A stretch of DNA of 64,000 nucleotides from Dendrophyllia cribrosa (taxonomy: Eukaryota > Cnidaria > Anthozoa > Scleractinia > Dendrophylliidae). Position numbers and translations under genes: made by a program. Positions within the stretch are counted from its first letter, which is position 1, and each line of letters opens with the position of its first letter. The notes beneath the pieces are model-generated. The model was not told the origin of the DNA. It did not search any database and worked only from the letters and a program-made list of their open reading frames with translations. Location: contig JAJLRJ010000006.1 of the NCBI GenBank assembly GCA_024195265.1, forward strand, positions 11,481,987 to 11,545,986, in the 5' to 3' direction. Of the stretch, positions 50,901 to 62,900 are shown in pieces.

Positions 50901-53900
50901 GTCATTTCTGAAGGTAGTCATTTCTTATATATATATACCTCGCTTTGTCGTCCCCTAGCTACTCCAGCGTATCTATCTAGCATACTTCCATACAAACGTT
51001 TTAGATTCAATGATCTCACCTTCTGCTAGAATCTTTCCATTCAGCGTCAGTTCGTCCAACTGCAAATAAACCAAGCCGCCTCCGTTTCCTCCTCTCCCCC
51101 CTGGGTTGGGGTCGTCACTGAGAGCACTTCCTCCGCCCCCTGCACCACCCCCACCGTAACTTAATCTTGACTCAAAATCAGTGCTGCCGAATTGAAGTCC
51201 ACCTAAGGTAAAACAATTGCATCTCTAAATAGAACGATTCTGTGCTTCATATGAAAGAAAGCCATCGCCGTTGTTAATCCCCCCCCCCTCCCCTTTTTCT
51301 TTTACAACCAAAACAATAAACGAAAGACTATATTGTCGGTGCATTTTTACCGAACCATAACAGGCACGAATTCACGCGCGAGCTTTGGCGTTAGGCGCCT
51401 TGTTGGTTATTTATCATATCATATCTAGCAAGCACGAGGAGAATAACAGTAATTGATCGAAAACTGATCGTTGTCATTCAGAGAAACAGGAAAACAGAAC
51501 AAAACAAATTAAGTAAATATCAAAACTATTATGGCAGCATGAATTGGATAATATTAAGCCCTTTGTGTCTCAACGTATTTCCCCCAGGTGCGAGGTTACC
51601 TTTAAAACTAATTTGAAATTCATTTTTATTATCTCCTGTAAGTTAATGTTTAACTTACAGGAGATAACTGTGGGCTCTTCTGCATTCATTGTCCATCCAT
51701 GGTACGACACTTAAAGTGCCCCTGTGATCAAATTTTTGATTTTCATTTTTTTACATTTTCGTGTACTATTAGACTTTCTTACTCATCTTGCCAAATTTCA
51801 ATCCATTACGAACATCAGAAGTCATTTTATTTTAACATTTATTTCCGAGAATTTACGGCCGCCATTAATCAACCTTGTTCCAAGGTTTGGTTGCGAATGG
51901 GAGAAAGTGACGTCAAAGGCTCAAACATTCCTCACGGGTTGAAATTATAATAACAATCAGCATAGAAAATTGCACGAAGATCAAGTCCAAAGTTTTTGTT
52001 GCTTTTCGCGTGATTTTCAATACTTATTGTTATTATAATTTCAACCCGTGAGGTATGTTTGAGTCTTTGACGTCACTTTCTCCCATTCGCAACCAAGCCT
52101 TGGAACAAGGTTGATTAATGGCGGCCGTAAATTCTCGGAAATAAATGTTAAAATAAAATGACTTCTGATGTTCGTAATGAATTGAAATTTGGCAAGATGA
52201 GTAAGAAAGTCTAATTGTATACGAAAATGTAAAAAAATGAAAATCGAAAATTTGATCACAGGGGCACTTTAAATAGTTTAAGCTATTGTTCTATTATTCG
52301 ATGGCCTACACGAGTAGCTTATTTTGATCTTATTGATAATTCTTGTCCTCTATAGTGAATTGGTGTAGTGGGTGGTTTGTATTCGCAATAGTTCTTGGCT
52401 CGAATCCGCCTGAACTGTATTTTCTTATTTTGTTTTCCTTTATGTTTTTTTCCTGTATATTATTTCCGCATTATTCTAATGTAGGCATTCATTTGTCAAT
52501 GGTCGGGACGTTATTTTAAGTTGTGATAATTTGTTTCTTTACTTAAAATTTTTTCTACCGGGCACTTCTGGGTAACTATATTAAACGCTGACTACAATCT
52601 GTATCTTGTTGGGTTTGTGTACGAGGTAGCTTCCACTTACCAAGACAATGGCACCTCTGAATTTAGAAAAGAGGATCAGAGAAATTATTGTTATTAGAGA
52701 AAATGTGTAGGCGTACAGATCGACCTCTCTTAAACTCGCGAATTTTTTGAAGAAAAGCAAATCGTTTACGGTAAAGTTGAATTTCTAATTAAATAAAAGG
52801 AAAATGCTTACAGTGAAATTTTCAAACAACAAGAACGGAATAGAGCCAGTCTCGATTTTCGTTCAACAGCGTTTAACATGTTGAATGGCCTATTTGAACT
52901 TTCAACATGGCATAATACACTGTTCAACATTTGTTGAATGGCCTATTTCAACATTCAACAAGGCATGATACACTGTTCAACATGTTGAATGGCCTATTTG
53001 AACATTCAACATGCTGAATGGCCTATTTGAACATTCAACATGGCATGATACACTGTTCAACATGTTGAATGGCCTATTTCAACATTCAACATGGCATGAT
53101 ACACTGTTCAACATGTTGAATGGCCTATTTGAACATTCAACATGGCGCGATACACTGTTCAACATGTTGAATGGCCTATTTCAACATTCAACATGGCATG
53201 ATACACTGTAAAACATGTTGAATGGCCTATTTCAACATTCAACATGGCATGATACACTGTAAAACATGTTGAATGGCCTATTTGAACATTCAACATGGCG
53301 CGATACACTGTTCAACATTTGTTGAATGGCCTATTTCAACATTCAACATGGCATGATACACTGTTCAACATGTTGAATGGCCTATTTCAACATTCAACAT
53401 GGCATAATACACTGTTCAACATGTTGAATGGCCTATTCAGAACATTCAACATGGCATAATACACTTGTTCAACATTTGTTGAATGGCCTATTTCCAACAT
53501 TCAACAAGGCATGATACACTGTTCAACATGTTGAATGGCCTATTTGAACATTCAACATGGCATAATACACTGTTCAACATTTGTCGAATGGCCTATTTCA
53601 ACATTCAACAAGGCATGATACACTGTTCAACATGTTGAATGGCCTGTTTCAACATTCAACATTCAACATGTTGAATGGCCTATTTGAACATTCAACATGG
53701 CATGATGCACTGTTCAACATGTTGAATGGCTTGTTTCAACATTCAACAAGGCCTGATACACTTTTCAACGTGTTGAATGGCCTATTTCAACATTAAACAT
53801 GGCATAATACACTGTTCAACATGTTGAATGGCCTATTTGAACATTGAACGTGGCGTGATACACTGTCAACATGTTGCATGGCCTGTTTCAACATTCAACA

Positions 53901-56900
53901 AGGCATGATACACTGTTCAACATGTTGAATGGCCTATTTCAGCACTCAACATGGCATGATACACTGTTCAACATGTTGAATGGCCTGTTTCAACATTCAA
54001 CATGGCATAATACACTGTTCAACATGTTGAATGTCCTATTTCAACATTCAACAGGGCATGATACACTGTTCAACATGTTGAATGGCCTGTTTCAACATTC
54101 AACATGGCATGATACACTGTTCAACATGTTGAATGGCCTATTTAAGCATTCAACATGGCGCGATACACTGATCGACATTTGTTAAACAGCAGTCGCATGA
54201 TCTGTTGATCAACAAGCTAAGTGAACTGCGTGTCATTGGCTTAAAGATCAAAAAAATCAGTTTCCATGTGAGTCAAAAAATATTCTAAGCCACTTGCGGA
54301 TACCGTGTAGCATGACATTTTTTCCGGTTTCATTTATTTGCGAATTGGCGAATTTTTGTGTTTTTCGGAAATATTTTCTGTGGTTCGAGATGACTGAAAT
54401 TTCTGCTGGGAACTATTAAATGTTTGCGATTTCCTGTTTAAGCAGCAGGCATTAAGAGCTCCTGCCCGTAAATATCAAGAATCCGGCGACAGAACCGAAA
54501 TTTCATAATTCATTTTATTTCACCTGAAAGACCGCCTGGGTAAACTGTTTTCAAAAATCTCATTTGAAAGTTCCACCGCTTTTTTTGTTTTGCGAAAAAT
54601 AAAAAAGTTTAAGATACGGCTAGACGGTCGCTTGACCCCCCGGAAAAACGATGAAAAATCGTGCAACTTCAGCAAGTCCGTACGCAACAACGAAAAGCTT
54701 TCCCGGTTTGCCATTTCCTGACTTAGTAAACAATCCTTTAATCTTCCCTAAAATGTAAAATACATGTAATTTTTTTAATTTTAAGTCTGCTTATTGACCC
54801 GTCGAAAATTATGACCTTCTGGTGTTCTTGCTCGAGGTAAAATTTAGGTCAACTTCGGAGGCCTATAAAAATCCTAGTACATAAATTTCTGTAAAATACT
54901 GTTAGTCAAGTTAAAGCTTAATCCTTCTAGTTCACTGTCTTAAGTTGTCTATTTTGGCCCGCTTAAAGCAACGCGGCGACAATAAAAAATGTTCAGAGTA
55001 TTTTCAACAAATTCCAACGCGGTCTGCTGAATGGCTGTCACGCAAAAAAATGTCGTTTGAATATAACTCCTAGTACATGTCTTTCTGAATAAAACGACAC
55101 ATCAGGTCTGAGCTTTATTTTTGTAGTTCAATGTCTCAAAATGTCTTTTTTGGCCCGCAAAAAGTGACGTGTCCAGAGCAAAAAACATCGAGGCTATTTT
55201 CCCCAATTCCGTACGTGTCTTCGCTAAACGGCTGTCACGCAAAAGACAGCAAACTCTCATAAAACAACGGTTCGACATCACGTTATTCATAAACTTGCTC
55301 AGAAATCGAACAATCTCCTTTTCCTTACAACGATTATTTCCAGAGCTTATGTTTGGTTATTTCTGGTAACATTTCATGATCTTAAAATCGCACAATGTTG
55401 CATAAACAAGAAGCTCCGACTACGATAAACGCCCGATAAAAAGCACCGTTCAACCGCCGATCAAGCAGCAACCTAAATACCTATTAAATAACAACTTTAA
55501 AACGCCTCACCTGACACCATTGCTCTCTTGTTCTTCTAAGGATCCTATACGTATAGTTTCCGAGCGGAATATTTAATAAATAACTCTTTCTTTTAGCATT
55601 TCCCGCAAATACATGCTGTTTTACGTGCTGTGACATCGCATCGATAAAATAAAATAGCATAAATCAAGCAATGAAATTTGATGCACCTAAAAAAGATAGC
55701 GTGACGCAGACATAATCGCCGCTTAAAATAGCCTCGCCGTCATATTGAACACTGATTTGTGGCCCACAAATATACCAAATACCTCAATTTCCTGGTCAGA
55801 TTTTCGATAGTTCGTAAAAGCGACGTCAGTTAGTCTTCCAAGTAACGCTATTTCTTCCATGTTACAGTAAATGGCATCTTGCAGCTATTCGTTTCTATTG
55901 AAAGAGGAGTCTCAAGCAGTTTAAGGCCTGGGTTTAAAGTGTGTTCGGAAAATATGGTTGACACTTAATATCTTCACCGAGAAAACCTAGATCAAAATGA
56001 AATTTTCCCTGAATGTTAATCTTGATGTTTTCTTTTGCCTTAACGCAAAAGTTTGGTCACGTGACATGTCACGTGATCAAAATTTTAAAATTAAGTAAAT
56101 CGGCGATTTGGTAGCGAATTTTCTTTGTATAGTTAAATAAATTAGCTTTTCCGATGGAGGTTTAACATATTTAACCTTCTACGTTTGGAATGATTGTCCT
56201 CAAGTCTTTAAATTACAGTTATAAATAATTATAGGTTGAATTTTGGACTGAAAAATGACCTTTGTCCTCATAATTTTTTTTAGAGATTAATGGACACTCA
56301 TTCCAAACGTGAAGTGCTGGAGATATTTAATCTGCATCAGAAAAGCATTTTTATTTGATGTTTTCTCTTAAACCCGTCACCAATTCGTCAAATATTTGCT
56401 ATTTTAAGAAAAATGGCCACGTGACATGTCACGTGACCTATGCCAAAGCTTATTATACTTAAAAATGTTAAGGACGATAACATCTTTCTATGTGCCAAAT
56501 TTCGATTCAGTTCCATTCCGTTTGTAAAAGTTATTACGAATAAACCATTTTTTCCTGGTCAAAGCCCTTGACCCAGGCCTTAAACTACTTGAGTCTACAT
56601 CGTGCGGATCAAACTGGAAAAACCTTGAGGATTTCCGGTGTGTTCCCCTTGGATATCAGATTGCAACAAGGATGTGTCGTCTCATCTGTACTCTTGTAAG
56701 AGTACAAGAATTGGACGTCAGAGTTGAAAACGAATTTCATTTGCTACTCGCAAGGGTAGGTACTGTTACTGTGTCAACGGCATCGAGAGACTGATACAGT
56801 GCCGGTTTGCTGGTAGCCTGTGAACAGGCTTCTTTTGGGGAATTTCATTGCTTGATTTATGCTATTTATCGATGCGATGTCACAGCACGTAAAACATCAT

Positions 56901-59900
56901 GTATTTGCGGGAAATGCTAAAAACGAGAGTTATTTATTAAATATCCCGCTCGGAAACTACAGGTATAGGATCCTTAGAAGAACAAGAGAGCAAAGGTGTC
57001 AGGTAAGGCGTTTTGAAGTTGTTATTAGGTATTTAGCTTGCTGCTTGATCAGCGGTTGAACGGTGCTTTTTATCGGTTATTTATCGTAGTCGGAGCTTCT
57101 TGTTTGTGCAATATTGTGCGATTTCAAGATGATGAAATGCTACCAGAAACAACCAAACACAAGCTCTGGAAATAATAGTTGTAAGGAAAAGGAGATTGTC
57201 CGATTTCTGAGCAAGTTTATGAGTAACGTGATTTCGAACCGTTGTTTTATGAGAGTTTGCTGTCTTTTACGTGACAGCCATTTAGCGAAGACACATACGG
57301 AATTGGTGAAAATAGCCTCGATGTTTTTTGCTCTGGACACGTCACTTTTTGCGGGCCAAAAAAGACATTTTGAGACTTTGTACTACAAAGATAAAGCTCA
57401 GACTTGACGTGTCGTTTTATTCAGAAAGACATGTACTAGGTGTTATATTCAAACGATATTTTCTTGCGTGACAGCCGTTCAGCAGGCCGCGTTGGAATTT
57501 GTTGAAAATACTCTGAACATTTTTTATTGTCGCCGCGTCGCTTTTAGCGGGCCAAAAAAGACAACTTAAGACAGTGAACTAGAAGGATTAAGCTTCAATT
57601 TGACTAATAGTATTGTACAGAAATTTATGTACTAGGATTTTTATAGGCCTCCGAAGATGACCCAATTTTTACCTCGAGCAAGAACACCCGAAGTTCATAA
57701 TTTTCGACGGGTCAATAAGCAGACTTAAAATTGAAACAATTACATGTATTTTACATTTTAGGGAAGATTAAAGGATTGTTTACCAAGTCAGGAAATGGTA
57801 AACCGGGAAAGCTTTTCGTTGTTGCGTACGGACTTGCTGAAGTTGCACGATTTTTCATCGTTTTTCCGGGGGGTCAAGCGACCTTCTAGCCGTATCTTGA
57901 ACTTTTTTATTTTTCGCAAAAACAAAAAAGCGGTGGAACTTTCAAATGAGATTTTTGAAAACAGTTCACCCAGGCGGTCTTTTAGGTGAAATAAAATGAA
58001 TTATGAAATTTCGGTTTTGTCGCCGGATTCTTGATATTTACGGGCAGGAGCTCTTAAGATGGAAGAAAACTGAATTTATTACTCTTTTAGGTTAATACTT
58101 ACAGGTTAGTTAAAATATACAATGTTTTGCGATGAAAACGATGAACAGACTACAGCAGCCGAGTGTTCATTTATTATTCGAGAGATGCCAGAAGGTTAAT
58201 GCATTAGATGGACAGTGTCCCGGATGCCATCGTGTTTTCATGATTATGACCAGGAGCTTGCTAAGTTTGCTTTATTATCTTGGAATAGGAAGAAAACAAA
58301 TCGCCAAAAATGATGAACGCAAAGAAATATGAACTAAAAAGACAAAATAAAGACTAAAAAAATTAACCAGAATGAAAACTTTGGACTTGTGTTTCGTGTA
58401 CCGAGATCACCAATTTGTTAATGATTAGGTTCACCTCAAATACACCATTAGTGTCACAGTGGTACTATAGTGTGGTGGAACAGTAGAACAGTGATACAGT
58501 GGCAGAGTGGTGCGGTGGAACAGTGGCACAGTGGAACATTGGAACAGTGGTACAGTGGCACAGTGGAACAGTGGTACAGTGGAACAGTGGAACAGTGGAT
58601 CGGTGGAACAGTGAAACAGTGGTACAGTGGTACAGTGGTACAGTGGCACAGTGGTACAGTGGAACAGTGGTACAGTGGAACACAGTGGAATACAGGGGTC
58701 AGTAAAAATGCCCGCTAATGCCCGCCGTACCGATTTTGAAATGCCATTTGACAGTAAACCTTGTCGGACTAAATTATTCACGCAATTGAGCAGCTCGCGA
58801 ACAATGATACCCTATTCTAGACCAAAAATCTCAGATTACGATACCCTATCCTAGACTAACCTGCCTGAAAACCATGCTCTTCTCACAGCGACACATACCT
58901 ATATAGCTCACATATTGGAGTACCCCTCCCCCCCCCCCCCCCCCCCCCCCCCCGCACCCCGGGCATTTCACAAGCAATTCCCTGCCAAATCGCAGCAAGA
59001 CCTCTAAAATCCTCATGAATAAAGATAGAATCTTAATTGAAAACGTGCATCAAATGAATTTTCACGCCTAAAGATTATAACGCCTTAGTGCAAAAGTTCA
59101 CGCTTTAGGTAGAACAGAAGGGATTTGATTACATTGGCATGCTGGAAGTTGTAGACCTATTTTGGTTGCTGAGAACGTCTGGCTCGTTATGAGGCGTAGG
59201 GATTGAACCCACACGCTTATTATATTTGTAAACGGAATAATTCGCGTATTCAGGAGTTAAAAAGCAGTGTCGGTTCTAGGATAGACCCCGCCCTTATTTT
59301 GACAAAAAATAAGGCCCGAAGAGCTCATTACTTGGAAATAAAATTTACAAAAGAAAAATTGAACTCAATAAATAGTTCACTCTAACCTAAATGCCCAATT
59401 GCAACATCAAAATCAACTTTCGGATATAATATGACAACATAACACGATGGTAAGAGAGATAGCCCAAAGGGCACTTTGATTGAGAAGGTGATTGAACGAA
59501 GTTTTAGTATTCGTTAGCTAAAGGATTTGAAATGAGAAATGGGTCTACCTCCTCCCCCTCCACCACCGTAGCCTCCTCCGCAAGAATCACCTGAAAATAA
59601 TAAATAAACAAACGTAGGTAAACCTTTACTACATGTAATCAGAGAAAGTGTTTGCTGTTTTTTACAAATTATTTGATCGCGCACGTCAAAAGAGAGAAAA
59701 AGAGAGGAACACGCTGTTCTTTCACTATAAGAAATTTAAAATTATTACAACAAAATTCGTTCAGTACCTCCTCCCCCACCATGGGAAGAAGAGCCTGTGT
59801 TTCCTCCTTGTGCACGTTTGTCATGGCAATGGGGAGCCTTGTTTAGAGCCCAGTTTCCTGCATTTCCTCCGTCGCCTCCATTTCCACCCGGACAGGAGGA

Positions 59901-62900
59901 TTGGCCACAACCCCCTGCGTAGGTACCAATCTGTCAAACAAAGCGAAAAGAGATTAATGGTACAGTGCATCAAATTGATTACCATTCAATAAATCCATAC
60001 TATATTTTCAGAGCGAGTTAAACATGAACCAAGATAATGGAACAACAACAGGTAGTTAAGTTATCTTTTTTTTATAGAATGTAAAAAAAGAAATAATAAT
60101 TCGCATACTTTTCCAGCTTTTCCTCCCTTTCCACCATCTTTGCCACCACAGCCACTGCCCCCACCCCCTCCCCCACCACCAGAGAAATGTCCTCCACCTC
60201 CCCCACCGGCTGCTCCATCATCAGAGTTAATGGTCGAGTCTGCTCCACCTCCTCCAGCGTTGTAGCCTCCTGGGCCTCCCATGGATCCTAAAGGGAGAGC
60301 GGAGTGATGTTGAAACAATAGATCGCACTTATGCACAGCAATGCTCTTTAACACAGCAACACGATTAACTAGACCTGAAATGATTAGCGCTCAAAACTAA
60401 AAATCAAAGCGGACATCTGTTTCGCCTTTCGCTCGTCAGCACGTCGTAGCTGAAAGACCTGAAACACAATGAGACTCAGTGACACCACCTATTTCAAATT
60501 CTAAAAGAGCGCTAACAGAGGGGACTGGTTATCAATCACGCCGATCTGTGCTGCGGCGAGAAAAAAAAAACGGGGTATGGCCAGACCATCTTCCTCTCAT
60601 AAAAGAAACAATAGGTTGCATTAAGTTACATCAATTATCTTCAACATAGCTTGGAAACAGAGTCTGCTGAGTCATATTTTAGCCAAGAAATCTAAATAAA
60701 TGTCAACTCATCGAGGTGGCCGTGAAATTCTGGCTGGAACTGGGTTGCCAAAGTTTTAGCTGTTAATTAACTTTGAATGCTCTTATTAAACATAAAGTAA
60801 AATATCGCAAATTATCCCCTGGGTTAAGGGCCCCCCACAATATGATCCCAAGATGTCAGATACAAAAATGCTTCCGATAATACCTCATGCACCACCATCA
60901 CCCCCTCTCGCGCGAGGTTTCTCAATGATGATGAAATATGATCGGAGCTGTTAGAAAATTTGATGAATTAAACGTAGTTTGCAGACTGTTAAGAACTTTA
61001 AAAAAATCTGCTGAAACAAGACTGTCTGATAAAGATTATCAATTTTTATAATTTTATAGTGTGTTTGTCGGGGCCACCCAACGGAGAATGTTTAAGATAA
61101 CCTTTGGAATGGCGTTGCACTGTTTTCCCATATCATTTTAGTGCCTTTTTGTGCCTTTAGTGTTTTCATGATTATGGCCAGGAGCTTGCTTTCAGTTTAC
61201 GTTATTATCTTGAAATTGGAAGAAACCATCGCTAAAAGTGATAGACAGACAAAATAACGGCTAGAAAAGTCGAAATATTACAAGAATGGCAAGTTTGATT
61301 TCTTGATCACCTGTCAATAATCAAATTTCATGAACTGAAATCCACTTCAAACCATGCAATCCTGCACTTTATCTCCAAACTACTGCTTTTGTTTTGCTCT
61401 ACAAAACCTTTTTATCTAGCTTAGTTTTATATTTGGTGGCATTTGGCGATATAACGTGGAAACATGCTAAGCGAACTTCTGCTATTTCGGCAGGACAGTG
61501 TCCCTTTAAAGGAAAGTATGTGAAAGCTAATCTAGTGTGAGTATTTCGGTTCTGTTAGCTCATTACCAGATGTGCCATGTTTTCTGAAAAATTCTCAAAA
61601 TCTACTGGCTGTAGTAGAATTGCCACGCTACTTGTCGAGAAGAGCATTTTTTGGCACTCAAATTCGCTCTGATATGCACATAATATCTCCTTTTCCTGAT
61701 GAGGACTCAACTATCCACTCTAGTGATGTAGGAGCCATCTCTATTGACAAATGTAGTGTGTTATGACATGATTTGAACAACTTATTTCCATTTTGCTGTC
61801 ACTATTATTATTAAAAACAAATTATGGAAATGTTACGTGTCTGACCTGAACAGATTATTACTCGTTGCGCAGCCAACGAGTTGTAAATCCGCCTCTGAGT
61901 TTTTCTTTTTTTTTTCGTGTCACATTAGCAAATGCAAATTTATGCACGCATATTTTAGTTTATGTTGACGACTATATGGCTTTCAGCCATGAAATACATT
62001 CCGCAAAATCTCTCCGTGTGTTGACTTGAGAAGCAAAAGAAAGAACTACAGCGTACAATTGCAAGTTTTCAAGACAATGCAAGGCGTTCATGGATGGACA
62101 GGACCGTTAACTATTGTGTTCGCCGCCTATTCCTGTGGGATTTTTGTTCCGGCAAGAGTTGTGTTTTATATAACTCGAAATTTGCTTAGCGATCGAGCTT
62201 TGAAGTGTCAGCTACTGGATATAGTGAATGGCTGTGAATACGCGCAAGCGTAATAAACGGGTAATCGGTAACGGTGGCTAATTCACTCACTCACTCACTC
62301 ACTCACTCACTCACTCACTCACTCACTCACTCACTCACTCACTCATTCCTTCTATTAGCTGTAAACTTAGTGACGTAATACTTTTTTACGAATGCGTTTC
62401 GTAACAAGAACAACGTGAATCCAGCATCAAAACGCGTGTCTCGGTTGAAAAATCTTTTTATCTACCTTGAAGTAATAAAATTTAGTCTAAGATGATTATG
62501 TGTTCCACGAAAGTGTAGTGGTATGATGTTTTGGCTTAGTGCCGGGAATGACAGTCGGGAGGCCCGAGTCCAAGTAACGCTCATCACTTTTTTTTTCCTT
62601 TGTTTTTTTTTTCTTTCTTGGGACTGGACATTATGAGAGCGATGTACTGTTTTTTTTTTTTTGCGTTCGTCAAAAATCCTTACGTTTAATTAAAAAAAAA
62701 ATATCGAACCGCGTGTCAGTGTGAAAACATAAGCTTAAACATAAGCATACGCGTTAGCATTTCTTATTCACGGGTTGGCTCTTAGGAGCCTTTGATTAGA
62801 CATAATTTAAAGCTTATGTTTCCCCATAAAAGCACTATAAACACTCGGGAATTAATGCTGCAATGAGTTAAAGGCGCCACGAGTTCAAGCAGTGTACAGC

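Noticed and set aside
53011..54185. Open frames reading MLNGLFQHSTW repeats
   Set aside because: They come from the 51 bp minisatellite whose length is divisible by three; unit indels break the frame at random.
54520..57989. Pair of 64-codon frames RESFSLLRTDLLKLHDFSSF in the foldback arms
   Set aside because: Identity follows from the inverted arms; no known domain or splice signals were found, so they are not annotated as genes.
58431..58781. Cys/His/Thr-rich frame of 116 codons and its antisense frames
   Set aside because: Pure translation of the 9 bp ACAGTGG satellite on both strands.
62026..62253. Coiled-coil-like frame in intron 7 of gene 2
   Set aside because: Only about 55-75 codons, alternative frames equally open, no splice sites or family match.
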